Of a stretch of DNA of 64,000 nucleotides, positions 45,552-58,076 are shown in pieces; the stretch's first letter is position 1; each line of letters starts with the position of its first letter. The position numbers were made by a program, and so were the translations under genes. This DNA is from Lytechinus variegatus (Eukaryota; Echinodermata; Echinoidea; Temnopleuroida; Toxopneustidae), in NCBI RefSeq assembly GCF_018143015.1, contig NC_054757.1, forward strand, positions 1,432,001 through 1,496,000, written 5' to 3'. The notes beneath the pieces are model-generated. The model was not told where the DNA came from and made no database searches. It worked only from the letters and a program-made list of their open reading frames with translations.

Positions 45552-45831
45552 TGCCTCATAGGCTCCTTTAGCGCAGGTGCTGATGCCTTTATTTTGGTGC
45601 ATTTTGTAAAAAAAAGACTTTAAAGATAAAACAGGATATTGCTATAACCACATCTATCATTCAACATGAATTCCTTCCTTCAATTGTCTCCTCTCCTCTC
45701 TCTATATAAATAAATATTTTAAATAAGATTCACGAAAGAATATGTTTATACATTATGTACAATATCTATATAAAGTAATAATTATTTTGAAATAAATTAA
45801 ATGGACAAATTTTGGTCCTTTACAGGTGTAT

Positions 45832-45933
45832 TGTCACACCAATAAATCCGATCCCAGACCGATCAAACATATTGTGTTATTTTTGAATGACATGCTGTCG
45901 ATCGATTTGGAGTCACTTTCATTTGTGTGACTG
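45832..45933. mobile_element. GTCACACC MITE, copy b
   Basis: TTGTCACACCAATAAATCCG at left, GTGTGACTG at right, with GATCGATTTGGAGTC inside. Confidence 0.7.
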
Positions 45934-48854
45934 CTAACTCACACAGATGTACGGGAGAGTTCTTAAAAATCATTCTGTACATAAATTATTTTAACAAAAC
46001 GAACAATGTGTATTAGTTAGTACAGACAATATGAAACACGAAGAGTACATTTAGTCTTTACCTTTGTAAAAAACATGCTATATAAAATGAGCAAATAATT
46101 ACTCCACATACAATAGAATATTTATAATGACTTCATAAGTCTTGATAAACTTCAACACTTTTGAATGAATAAACCTTTTTTAAGACGAGTTTGTCTATTG
46201 TCATTCTGATTCAGCTTCTTTCAAACAGTTCACGAAAGTCTTGTCTTAACAAGAAATAATATTTGATTCATACGTTCATAAACATGGTATATATTTGAAT
46301 ACAAAGAGAATGTGAGTCATCCACAAATCGGCCCCAGCTCATGATCAATTAATTTGTTCTGCTTTTTTTCGACGGTTCGTCAGTTCTTGAATAAACTTCA
46401 AGCCACATTGGTAGTAATAGTAAATTTGATAAATAGGCAAATCGACAAAGAATTGTAAACAAAGGAAGCATTAAATTCCCTGTTTCAAAATAAATTTCGT
46501 AGTACTAAGTTTCTAAACGAAATTATAATATCCAGCAATAAAGCAGTACTTCTGAATCAACAACTAGCACGAATTAACTCTCATTGACAAAACAAATATC
46601 AGAAGGATAAATAACTTGGTGGTAGAACCAAGACCATGTAAAAACATTCACATAATTCAATGAAGTTGATACAACAGTTCTTGAGCTTGAGTCAAAATAA
46701 ATAAAAATCATATTATTGCCCACTTTAACCTTCACTTCCTAAGTTACCTCCGGCATTCTCTCGGAAATAATAAATGCCTACTTTCATATTATCACCTGCA
46801 GTTCGTTCTTTTGTGCTATTTTTGTACCAAACCAACACCCCCCCTCCCTGTCCCCGACGCTCTTTCTGTAGTCCCCTTATTTTCTCTCTTTCATACTCTC
46901 ATTCCCCGTCTCATTCTCACTTCTAATCGTCTTACTCGCTTTCTTTCCCATTCTTTCACTTTCTCTCGAACACGCTCAACCATTTCCCTCTTCCCTCAAA
47001 CCATTTTGCCTTGTGCCTTTCATTCTATTAGTATCAGGGTCCATGCTTTTAGTTGTGGCTATTCTTAAGTTTGATCTTGCAATTTTGGGAAATCTTTGGC
47101 GGTAAGTTTTGAAAGCAAAACCCTTCAAATTAACTTCACTGTAAACTAATGTTGCATGATGGGATGTTTGGACTTTTTTCGTAGACAAAATTTATGTTCA
47201 ATTCGCTACCCATTTATATCTGAATTTCGTGTTCATATGATTTCTCCGAATATGAGGAATGTGAAATATTGCTTGGAATTAGAAAACCACGTTTTTACAA
47301 ATTATTAAATTGATTTGACGATTATGACTTTCAAGAAAGAGATTTCCTTGTGTCTTAATATTTAGTTTTTATAAATGCTCTCCATAAACAACATCATATC
47401 CCCAAACATTACCAACGATTCCATTGTTTATATGACGTTATGTGACCAGTCGTGTCAACTATAACAGTAAACTGATTAATATGATACCTCAATGATAATA
47501 TATTTTATATAAATTAATTTATATAAAATTATTAATTTATTATTATTATTTATTATTAATTTATTTATTTATTTATTAATTAAAATCCAGCCTCCCCAAT
47601 ACAAAGTTCATTGAAAAAAGGGTGAAATTAAACAGGCCTGATTTTGAAAACTCAATCAACATTGTACGTAAAAGTAAGAAAGTCATGAAATTTCCACGTT
47701 TTACATTGAAAGTTAAAGAAAAGGATCCGATGATATTTTTTTCCCAAAACAGTATAACATTTTAAATGTTTACATTTTCCGATAAAGTTAATCATGTTTT
47801 GACTCCCCTCCAGAGAATGTTGAGTATAATGTCACTACATTATCAGAACAACTTTATTGTAATACAAGAGCTTATTCTTATAAAATACTAATAAAATTAC
47901 TAAGAAATCCAAAATATCTGACATTTTGAATAAATGAATACATACATAATCTGAAAAAGTAATGAATGTATCATCATCGACTCTATCATTTTGCAGAACA
48001 CTAATCATGCAGATCATAGTTTCCTGACAAAGATTAAAACATACAGTAGCAAAAATTAAAAAAACCAATATTTTTAGTGTTATCCATATTTTATTCATCT
48101 ATTTATTAACATCACCGTGATGTTGAGATTAACTTGGTTTCAAAGCTCCCGGGACATAATAACAATGAGTTTGAAATGTCATAATTGGCTTAATGAATAT
48201 TTGAAATGCTGTATTTTCACCCCGTATTTCACCATGGATCTATAATTTAGAATTGTTTCTTACATGGCCGCAAAACATCACTTTTTTGTGAAGTTGTATA
48301 AAGATGCCTCAATTATCCCATTAAAAAAGTAAATACTTATGTTTTTAGTGACTGACAGTATGGTATTAACACAAAACTTTTTAAATGATTCATCGGATAT
48401 AACCCCTGGTAAGAGAGACTAACCGCATCTTGACCCGTCGTTCCTTTAGGGGTCAAACTAGAAGCAGCGTGAACTCCTGGCAGCAAACCAATGTTCATTG
48501 GTCCTCATGTAAACACCACTTCTCTTCCTAAGTTTTCTCAAGTGATGTAGCAGTGTCAATTAACACATCAAGCTATCCATTACCCAAGCGATCTAGTGGT
48601 TGACGAGGAAGATATCTTGCGGTAAAGACCAATATCTGCTGTTGACTCAGATCTTGAAGACTCCATGGCATCTTGCATTAATTATTTTCTCAATGCCTTG
48701 CTGAATTCTTGTTATGTCTATACTTGAACTGTTTTGGAATTCGCGTTCCAACCACAATTCTAAACAATCAAATGGGACAAACCGATCGTTTGGTAATGCG
48801 TCCAAGAACAAACTGTGAGCAAAAGAGTGTCCTTTCCCTTTTGGGTATTTTCTT

Positions 48855-49571
48855 TCAAACCATGGTGGATTTCACCGTGGGCAAGGGGTGGGGGTATGTG
48901 TCACTTCCCCGCTGCGTCGCGGCACCGCACCCGTGCCGCGCTGCGCTCTCGACGACCTCCTTAGTGTCAGATGCTAGCGGAGTTCTTTCGGCGAAGAAAG
49001 GTGTTAGCGACGATCTGCTGGGTTGATGCACTATTGCACCCGACTTGCCCATGGGGATACCCAGCGTGGAGTCGTCGCATGAACACGGACTTACATGTCT
49101 CCCCGAGTCTCTCCTCACCCATAAGTCTGTCCTATCACCCTCAACCACAACTTCTACTGTCCTACTTCCGGCTTCCGAACTGAGATCCGAACTCGAGTCC
49201 CTACCACCATCCCGCGAGTCATTGTCGACGTTAGCGTCTCTCGTATTTACCCGAGAGCCTAACCTCTGGCAGACGCAAGGATTTCCATGTCCACCTCTCA
49301 CCACGTGCTCGTTCACGATTTCATCGTCCGTTGCGTGGAAATCCTCAAAACCACATTTCCTGGTGAACTCGTTGTCGAATGTCCCATCTCGATTGAACAG
49401 TAGATAGACCTGTTTCCATTTCTCGAGTTCGGGGTAGAGTTGCTGCACTCTCTTATGGTTAAGGAAGTTATTCTTACTCCAGTGTGGACGGGCCTTATAA
49501 TGTGTATAAAGATGATCCTCAATCTTCTTGTGAAACTCATCTATACCATAGGCTCCTGGTAAGAAAGGGAC
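48855..49571 (-). CDS. GULO-like gene, last exon with HWSK motif and long tail
   Basis: Acceptor TGTTCTGCAG|GTCCC, phase 0, open to a stop at 48855-48857 (238 residues). The first 75 residues carry Y..HYKARPHWSK (HWxK) and the family's closing NRDGTFDNEFTRKCG. About 160 further residues follow, rich in Ser, Arg, Asp, Gly and His, with no domain I recognise. The tail is encoded by locally GC-rich DNA (about 48,890-49,300), unlike the AT-rich surroundings. Confidence 0.88.
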   Translation of the reverse strand, partial: VPFLPGAYGIDEFHKKIEDHLYTHYKARPHWSKNNFLNHKRVQQLYPELEKWKQVYLLFNRDGTFDNEFTRKCGFEDFHATDDEIVNEHVVRGGHGNPCVCQRLGSRVNTRDANVDNDSRDGGRDSSSDLSSEAGSRTVEVVVEGDRTDLWVRRDSGRHVSPCSCDDSTLGIPMGKSGAIVHQPSRSSLTPFFAERTPLASDTKEVVESAARHGCGAATQRGSDTYPHPLPTVKSTMV

Positions 49572-52500
49572 CTGCAGAACAAAGATGCAAGAGTAAACAA
49601 AAACACATGAATTAAAGGAAATAAACAATCTTAACAAACATGACAACCCAATTCGAAAATTTCGCCCTAAACAAACAAATTGATCATACGATATTTTACA
49701 TAAATTTTACAACTTTTGTGAAGAATCTGCATGGTAAGTGTGCAGAAATCTCCGAACAATTTGATTTTACTCCTAATATCTTCCGAAATCCAACGACGAT
49801 TGTATGATACGCGTAGCTTCATTACAGTTTCATTGCGATGGTCTAGCGGTGCCGTTTACGATGAGTGTACGGATGACAGACTAACGATGTTTGAAAGTGA
49901 ACAAAATATCGTACATAAGTAACTTGTCACGAAATGAAATCCTTTTACTATATTTTTACAACAAAAAAGAATCATATTTTATTGCTTTGTGGGTAACCAC
50001 ATAATAAGTGAAAAAGTGGTTACAAATATTTTCCTGCGATTCAGATGACAAACTAAAAAAAATATAATATGCAATGTTTCTATTTTCGTGATTGTACGGA
50101 AAATGAAGCAAACACTTTTATTAAGAAATTGTCCTGTTTGATCTCACGAGAGTTACTTTTTCATCATGAACGAAGTTTCATGCCCAGGGCCTAAACAATT
50201 GAGGCAACTTCTTGGTAGCAGAGTTGGGACAACGGAAGCACTTGATGGCACACTTTATCGTTTAGACAGATCACATTGAAAACTCAATTGACCGTATCAT
50301 GACAAGAAAGGTCAGTCACTGTCCATCGGGATTGGATACCAATGCCGATGCGATCGAAGCGGTGAGTAAACTGAATTATTTTTCCCAAGTCGTTTGAATT
50401 TGTCACCATCAAAGAGGATCAGGTGGATATTAAAATCATTTTTTTAAAGGATGTGTCACGTCCTAAAAAGATCTAGGTTTTCAGGTTGGGAAGGCCCTGA
50501 AGATATTGGTGTGAATGATTGGAGGGAGAGGACCATTCATATGGGTGCTGGGGTTGGATCTAACGATCAAGGGGGGGGGGGTGAGCTGGGCTCGACCGCC
50601 CCTGTGATTTCAAAGTACTTAAAAATATTTAAAAAGAATTGAAAATGATAACAAAACTTAGAGGAGTGCCAGAAATAGAGCGTTTTTAGTGTAAGAAAAT
50701 ATATCCGTCATTCGATTGAGAAATATTTGACGTCATCTCTCATGTCGTCTTGCCTCCCCCATCAAAATATTCCCGACAGCGCCCTGCTATGTATGTTGCC
50801 AATCTAAAATCATATTTGTTACTGAATTGTCAAAAATTTGACAGTTTTCTACAGGCTAACCAACTAGATATATTTTATTGTTTTTTCTTCGTTTCATCTG
50901 TTTGTAAATCCTTAATTTGTCTTTGATTTCCCCATAAAAAATCAACAAATAATGAATATCAAATAATGTGGAATGGGTAAGATAAAGTCAAAACTATTTA
51001 AAATCTATTATTGTGTATTTCCTTATTTCAACCCGAGGAAAAAACGTATCTTAATAATTCATGAAAAAAATTATACTTAAGAATAAAATAATATGTTTAA
51101 GAAGTTAAAAAAAACCGGACCATTTCTGTGTCATATAGGAATTTGTGTTGGTAGGGTGCAGGTGTATATCTTGTTAGTTTATTTCAACCAACGAAATTTC
51201 CATGATGCATTTTTTAGTTGGAAAAGCCTCACAAAAATATTTCTTCATGATATAATCACACTCGTCAAGTAGGTCGTTTCGATGAACTAAACCCTGTCTG
51301 GGCTTGATCCAAATTATTCTTAATTTGTCTCATGTCGATCTTTCCCACCCATTTATAACTTGCGGTGTGTGACCTGTACCCCATATTTTCCGCTCACTGG
51401 ACAGGGATGCCATTCAAAATCAATAAACATACATTCTTAAGGTTTTTACTCCTGATGATATTTATGTTAGTTATGTTTATTGTAAATGTAGGCTCATGAT
51501 AAGACCAATGCAATCCAATTTACTGACACTTGTATTTTACGTTTGGGAGCTTGCTTTTGCCTTGTCCTCAATGCAAGTAAAATATTTATAGAAAAATTAC
51601 CAATATTTAAAAAAACAATATTTCCATTACCACCATTTTTTCTGCTTTTGCTTTTAAAGCACTTCACGGAAAATGCTCTACAAGAGTAGTGATGACTATT
51701 TCATTTATTCATTTTTTTGCTTGTCATTTTTTTAAAAGCAAATTTTCCTCCTGATGATTCAATTCTGGATGTACCCCCCCCCCATTTTTCATCCCTTTGA
51801 ACTGGAATATTTGATTATTACATGGACGCAGTGAGTCAAGTATAAAATGAGGAGAATATTTAGTTCAATTAAACTCGACTGTGCATGAGAAATCCTGTTC
51901 CTAGTTGCGCTCTTTGACTAGTCTTATCGCCTCCGTATGTTTCTACATGCTGAATGGCTCTGACAACCGTTATGGTAACACTGTGTTGGCAACCATCTCA
52001 TGCATACAAAACCACTTCTCAAGACATCCCATAACACATGCCCCACCCCTTCATCCATGTGTCACGCAATCCAATCATTTCCTCTCCCTCTAAAGAAAGC
52101 TGCACTCTCCAAATATCAATGCACTTTTTTCTTTCAGCCCGCAACTCAAGAAGTGTTCCTTGTCTTGGTGGGCTCCCTTGAAGTATTTCGGGGTGGCCTT
52201 GACCATGACAGCCCCGACACACTCTTTCTTTCCATTTCCTCCCTTGGCTTATACACATTCTCTGTTCCATTTTCTCATTTGAGACGCCCTCTTCCGTTCT
52301 TTGTAGCTGCCAAGGATTCATCTGCGTCTCATTATTTTGCTCTCCTTGCTCCAGTCTTCGGGAGATGTGACTAATGGGAACGCTGACTTGCAATAATCCA
52401 GGGTGGGATTTTTTCTTCATAATATTCTCTTGTTAACGAAAAGTTCAAAACTTCAGACATCTTACGCGAAGCGAAAAATCACTATTTGACGGGACTTTAT

Positions 52501-55500
52501 TGCTGTCCATTGATTTTTTTTGTTCGTCTATGAAAAGAGAGGTTTCATTGAATAGGAAGTTTGGAACGTCACATTTTGCTGCATTACTGTATACCGTTTA
52601 CAAGCTTCTGATGAACTAGTGTTCAGTATTATACAAGCAAGTATAATTATTATAGGAAGGCCTTGGAACAAAATCTTGAATAGAAAAAAAAATTATCTGT
52701 TTTGTTTCATCTGACATCGAATGTAGAGACAAAAAAAAAATCTGCACATTTTGAAATAAAGCGACTTTTCAAAACTACGTTCAGAGACCAAATCAACAGT
52801 AATCGTGATAGTTGTGGGATTTGTTGATATGAAGGGTACGTGGTGAAAAATAAGAATTGAAAACAAGGTTGACTTTTAAGAAAAAATCTGTTCATTCTTT
52901 TTCCTTTTTACGTCTGGGGAAGAGAGTAAAAGAATTTGCTGGAAAATCTGTTTCAAATGTTGAGGCAGGCGACTATGCCTGAGGGTCCGCATAAGCTGTC
53001 AGGACCTGACGGCGGCATTTCTCGCGAATTGTCACGGAAAGTTTTCGCCCTCGGCGCCCCATAATTGAGACGACTCTATTCAGTTTATTTTGCGGTTAAT
53101 GTTTGTGATATTTTCTGATATTCTTTCTCGACACAGAACACATTTTTTTCTTTCTCACTAAAAAACTCGACTTTTCAACCAACAATCTTCTCCTCTTGAA
53201 GTCGGTTTTCTTTGTAGAAGTTGGTAAATGTTCCGCTGTTATGAGAGCAAAGAAAGAGAGGCACGGTCCTATATGTATTGAAGTGAACTATTGACATGCT
53301 CCATAACGTTCCCTGATGGCTGCTTAAGTTTGCTTTAATGTAGATTTCGCTGCTCATCTTATTTTGCAATATCCATAGTGGTGGCACATTTCAATCGCTT
53401 GACTTTATTTACAAGAGTGAGCAGCAAAATTTTCGCATAACCCCTCTGTGAATATTCCTAGAAGACTATCAACATTTGCATGAAATATGTCTGTAACATA
53501 ATTTTAGAAAAATGAATTTGATATATCGGAGGTGTTCCTTCAGTTTATTTGATACAAGACACATCTTCTGCTATTTCTAAAGGCTTTTAACAAGAACCAT
53601 CCGGTAGAGTCACACCAATAAAACCATAATATACAGACTGGCCCATGGTATGTCATTGGAAAAATTACAATGGCTTTGGTCGGTCTGGAGTCGACTTCAT
53701 GGGTGTGACTGTGACGACACAGTTCACAACAGATGGATGGAATTTCTGGAAAGCAAAACTTCACCATTCCAGTAACAATTATTCTTCAACATCTTCTAAC
53801 CACCCAAAGGGATTCGAAAATATTCATCTCTTACCTCAATGAAACAGAATCGATCTGACGTAGAACCATCCATCTTCTTTCTATTTGCGGGACTAAGGTA
53901 CAGATCATCCGCCTTGACCATTCGTACATAGACCGGAAGCAGCGTGTACGAACCGAACATCTCGCCATACTGCTGCATGATCTTGAGGATATCGTGAAGG
54001 GCGCCATCTAAGTTCGACAGAGGGACGCAGTACTCCGCCGTCTTTACACTATCAAGAAAAAAAATCCACATAAGCCATGTGTACATTCAAAATAATGGCT
54101 TTTATATTTAAAAAAATGAAACAAAAAACATGCAATTGCGTTATTGAATCAATAACACATTATTTGTCTGAACACTGATTTTGTTTTTTTCAAATGACGA
54201 TGAGGTTTAACTGTTCGCCAAGCTTTATTATCTTCAGTTGGGTAACATGTGAACGAATGGTGAAAAGAAAATCTCTAGATCTCTCGAGGGGTGTTTTTAT
54301 TGAGATGAATATATGATGGTTGTGTTTGTTTATTTTGGAGAGTAGCTTACTGGATATTGCCATTGGTGAATGTGAGCACGTTGTACCACCTCTGGATGTA
54401 GATCTTCCCCCTTGCAAACTGCTCTAGGCCACAGTCAGCAAAATACGCCAAACTGCAGGGCAAAAACCGCGTGATCATCTGAAAACAGCTTGCTGAACAA
54501 TCCGTCTAAAATCAGAAAGAGTGAAATAGTCATGCTTTATGTTAGTTTTATCAAATTATATCTAGCATCGCTCGCATTCTATTATATAAGATAACTACTT
54601 GCGATATCATGTTTGCAACATCTCTAAAATCTGAAACTCATGAATCCGCGCCCATGAAACCTCTGATTGCCGTGAGAGATGTATTTCAGAATGTTTCATA
54701 AGTCAACGATATATATTTTATTCCATTCCTCCTAATGATCGCCAAAGGCAGGCATCAATCGCTCTCGTTAATGACCTTTTGACCTTTCAAGATGGCGGTA
54801 AGTTGGAGGGTAGTTGGTGTATCGACGGGGCCACTTTCGCTGATTCTTTACGCCATGTCACGTTAAAGCAACAAGACCTGGATCCGGTGGAGCGGTGAGG
54901 CTTTTGTACCAACACTTGTTGCTTGTACTTTTTTCTTCAATAAACCACCATGGCATAATACTGCGCCAATAGAACAAACTGCCGCCGGGGATTTCAAAAA
55001 CTTCACACCAGACCAGATGATATCGACTCTCTCGATTTTTTTAAATAATAACTTGTGGTCGTGGCTTGATTTTTTACTATTGATAGAAGGCGTCTGCGTC
55101 TAAACGTGATATTGGAATTGCTATTGACTATCCCAATAATCGGTATTGAGAATTAGTTCTGTTAATTAAAGAAACATTAACAAATGACAAAGACATGGCT
55201 ATCTTAAGTGACTAACTTAAGAGTGTTAACGTGACCTTTGGAAAAAAGAGGAGTTGGAGATACCATCCCAAACTTTGATTGTGGAATCACACACTTTCCC
55301 CCACAGGGCTAAACCGAGTGTCTTTTACGGGAGATTTTACACAAACACAGTCAGCCTTGTATTTCAGACTGAAAGGTTTAGGCTTACAAACGGACTTACA
55401 CGGATCAGCTTTGAAATTAACACCCCGAAGAAAAAAAAAACGAGGGAAAATTTAGGTTTATGGTTACCGAAACGTGTGATGCCAGTTTTCAGATGTTCTC

Positions 55501-57954
55501 CATTTTCAATCCCTTCTTTCATTTCTTGCTAGACTGAGTTTTAACATGAGGCTGATCATTTGGGTAAACTAGTTTATTTGATAAGAGGTCAATTGTTGCA
55601 TGCTCCTTTCGACTAATCTTTCTACTTTCTTCACATTACAAATCATGTAACTCATACCAACAACAGTTTTTTTTCTACGAATCGGATTAAAACAACGTAT
55701 CAAGCAAACCCAGAATAAACCAACCCCCATACAACGTATATGACATTGTCTTTTGGTCCGCCTCTGTCTTTGTAATCATGCAATTTAAGGAACAGTCCTT
55801 TAGGAAATCAAGGCACAGTAATTGGAAAGAAAATACAGAAGGACACTGAACTGAGATGTGCCATTTTGATTTTGATTTTTTTTTTCAAATACAGTAAACA
55901 GGAATTGAGATTAAAACGAAAAAGGAAGAAATTGCAGAGATGATTCAAGCGCACGATTAGAAGAACTCTGCAGTGCCCGATGCATGAAAAGTTGAATTAT
56001 CAAACAGTACACTCTTGATTCTACAGAAGGAACTGAGACATAGAGAGATATGTGATTTCTAATGAAGAAAACAATGAGTAGATTATGATGGGAGATGTTT
56101 TATTTGTAGCAAGATGCATATGAGCATACAGTCCTTGCGTATGATCCTAGACTTACCTGCACAATCTGACACGCACTTTGTCCTCTGCATCCCGTACACG
56201 TGAAGCACTGCATATCCATACACATATTACACTGACAAGTTCCTGTTTCCAGAGTCTTTTCTCCTGACAAATACACCGCTTTTAGCGTCCTGTGGCCATT
56301 TTCACTCTTATCACCGTCCCTTGGGAATGGGTTCACGAAAAAAGAAAAGAACTTTCCATGTCCTTCCGAAAGCACACGAAGCTCTTCGGGAATTCGGAAT
56401 TCCTCGGTTTTCTCCGGCCACTCAATGTCAATGTAATGCCGAGTTTCGGCGATGTTGAAGACTGGTATGCACTCGAGTGTAACGGAATAGATGACGCCTA
56501 ACGAACCGAACCCAACAGCAACCGCTCGGAATACCTCTGTACTTTGGATCTCCAGAGGCGGATCGCCAAACTTTGCAGCTTCGACCCGCCGCCTCACCGA
56601 TTCGAAGTCTTCTTCTGCTTCGCCATTCTTCGGTAATCTGACCTTGATCTGGATCCCCCTGGCGACAACCATGTGGACCTCGATGACGAAATTTGACTGA
56701 GGAATGTAAAAAGAACGAAAAGAATTACTAGGTTATGACGAAATCTATTCAATACGAAAAGGTCAAGAAGAATCATAGGTCGAATCATAGGTCAAGATGA
56801 ACCGTACAATATTCATGGAAAAGACAGAGGTCTTTCATGTATATGAATTTAAGATACATTTTGTCATCAGTATAAATATGTCAGATGATGACACCTCACA
56901 CATTCTGAGGTATCATTTTTTAAGTGCACGGTAATCTAGTTGCACACTGGTCGGAAGAAAGTGATTTCTGTATTGACAGTATGACCACTATCAGTATGCT
57001 CAAAATTATGGTGAAAAGGAACTTCCAGAACAACGGCGGCGGTACGGTGGAGTACACAGAATGTATTCATTCAATAGTGACATTTTTTTCTCCGTCGATA
57101 CACCTACCGTGCTTCCTCATATCTAAAAGCTCCCGAGTACAGATTGACTGCATACAGAACCTATAATGTGAAGAAATCTTACCATGGTTGGGTAGTCCTG
57201 GCCGGTACCATGTGTTGAAGTACTGATGATTCCTGCAATTGTCTGACCTGCATAGTTTCCCATGCACGGTAAGCTCATGCCGTATTTGGAGTCGATCTCC
57301 CTGACGAGGTCGTGTAAGATCTTGCCACCTTGGACCTCGATGTGGTAGATGGTTCCTTCGTCGTTCTGAGGTTTGGCTCGGACTATCCGCGTCAGATCCC
57401 TCATATCTTTTTGAAAAGAAAATCAAGCCAAATAAATAAAGAAACCCATGTTATGCTTCATGACGGTCTTGAGAATAAGTTTTATAATTTCTAACTCTTA
57501 GATTGGTTCATGTACTTTATATTTCATTGACCATATGGTTTGAGCTGTACTATCATTTTTATCATGTTTTACAGTGTAATATCTCAATTGAGGTAGCACA
57601 AAAACCCAATTACCATCAACCTCCATTCTAAAAAGTGGGTTGTTAAGAAACGGACACCAGTTGGTGTCTCTGAAAAGAAGTGTAAACGTAACAAGAAAAT
57701 GGTAAACTAGAAGTATAACTATCATTAATCATTGGTGGCTTTCATTGCAGGAAGAAAAGAAAACACCATTAATTTATTTATTGTTTCTCTCTTACCAATA
57801 AGGATATCTCGAACGTTGGTGAGCTTAGACCAGGAGGCTCCCGATCCAACTGCCCGTAACCTGAGGTCGTTGTCGTACGCGTACCTCACCACCTCAGCAA
57901 TTTGTTCTACTGCTGTTAGACCTATTCTCAAACGCTCCTTCGGTAACGACATGC
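48855..57954 (-). CDS. L-gulonolactone-oxidase-like FAD-binding oxidase gene, 7 firm exons
   Basis: Joining 57796-57954, 57614-57667, 57183-57406, 56157-56696, 54351-54505, 53835-54048 and 48855-49571 (minus strand) gives one frame of 686 residues counted from ATG 57952. It carries a PCMH-type FAD domain: LRLRAVGSGASWSKL (residues 31-44), then GNYAGQTIAGIISTSTHGTG, then GFGSLGVIYSVTLECIP. The C-terminal aldonolactone-oxidase domain contains R-P-H-W-S-K (476-481), the family's HWxK motif, followed by NRDGTFDNEFTRKCG. Relatives oxidise sugar lactones such as gulono-1,4-lactone. Ala39 stands where animal GULO has the FAD-linking His, so FAD is probably held non-covalently. A Cys-rich stretch (about 298-331) and a long tail (about 525-686) are atypical. 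The exact substrate is unknown. Confidence 0.85.
53607..53711. mobile_element. GTCACACC MITE, copy c (in GULO-like intron)
   Basis: AGAGTCACACCAATAAAACC at left, GGGTGTGACTGTG at right, with TTGGTCGGTCTGGAGTCG inside. Confidence 0.7.
53835..54048 (-). CDS. GULO-like gene, 214-nt exon
   Basis: Acceptor TCTTGATAG|TGTAAAG, donor ATTGAG|GTAAGA; the frame goes from phase 2 to phase 0. It reads VKTAEYCVPLSNLDGALHDI...LLPVYVRMVKADDLYLSPAN...RFCFIE. E.CVP and P.YVR...ADD..LSP are the conserved C-terminal domain positions of aldonolactone oxidases (E..IP; P.E.R....DD..LSP). Confidence 0.85.
54351..54505 (-). CDS. GULO-like gene, 155-nt exon
   Basis: Acceptor TGATTTTAG|ACGG and donor ATCCA|GTAAGC (phase 2). 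It reads TDCSASCFQMITRF...YFADCGLEQFARGKIYIQRWYNVLTFTNGN and adds four more cysteines. The W.NVLTF stretch corresponds in position to the start of the C-terminal aldonolactone-oxidase domain. Confidence 0.78.
56157..56696 (-). CDS. GULO-like gene, 540-nt exon ending in a Cys-rich segment
   Basis: Acceptor TTCCTCAG|TCAAAT, donor GTGCAG|GTAAGT; phase 0 at both ends, 180 codons. It begins SNFVIEVHMVVARGIQIKV, contains VAVGFGSLGVIYSVTLECIPVF (end of the FAD domain, residues about 200-221) and ends with a run of seven cysteines spaced CxCx2Cx4Cx2Cx2Cx5C. That cysteine cluster is not a feature I know from vertebrate gulonolactone oxidase. Confidence 0.87.
57183..57406 (-). CDS. GULO-like gene, exon with STHGTG FAD motif
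   Basis: Acceptor TTCAAAAAG|ATATG, donor ACCATG|GTAAGA; 224 nt going from phase 1 to phase 0. It encodes MRDLTRIVRAKPQNDEGTIYHIEVQGG...GNYAGQTIAGIISTSTHGTG. The QTIAG....THGTG stretch is the pyrophosphate-binding signature of vanillyl-alcohol-oxidase-type flavoproteins. Confidence 0.87.
57614..57667 (-). CDS. GULO-like gene, 54-nt exon
   Basis: Using acceptor TTTCAGAG|ACACC keeps phase with the previous exon and reads DTNWCPFLNNPLFRMEVDG; the donor is GATG|GTAATT (phase 1). The alternative AG two bases earlier would change the frame and break continuity with exon 57183-57406. The segment covers the strand leading to the conserved turn of the PCMH fold. Confidence 0.72.
57796..57954 (-). CDS. 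GULO-like gene, exon with start of FAD domain
   Basis: Acceptor TTTTCTAG|GCATG and donor ATTG|GTAAGA (phase 1). It encodes PKERLRIGLTAVEQIAEVVRYAYDNDLRLRAVGSGASWSKLTNV, the pattern of the first part of an FAD-binding PCMH domain (helix, then glycine-rich FAD loop). It opens with two bases (GC) completing a codon, so at least one coding exon lies upstream. Confidence 0.85.
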
Positions 57955-58076
57955 CTAGAAAAGATTTTAAAAATATATTGTTTTCAGAATTAATAAAATG
58001 AAACAGGATCCAGATTCTTTTCGTATTTAATGTACATGTATATACCATCCGATATTTCAGTCTCTCACCGACTTAC

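Larger units (their letters stand above)
44613..48854. other. No gene seen; spacer with one MITE
   Basis: AT-rich. Holds the GTCACACC MITE at 45,832, an 18-bp perfect palindrome at 45,534 and a TTTATTA tract at 47,500-47,585. No exons recognised. Confidence 0.5.

Noticed and set aside
48709..49407. Plus-strand ORFs of 105-120 codons
   Set aside because: Antisense shadows of the GC-rich last exon of the oxidase.
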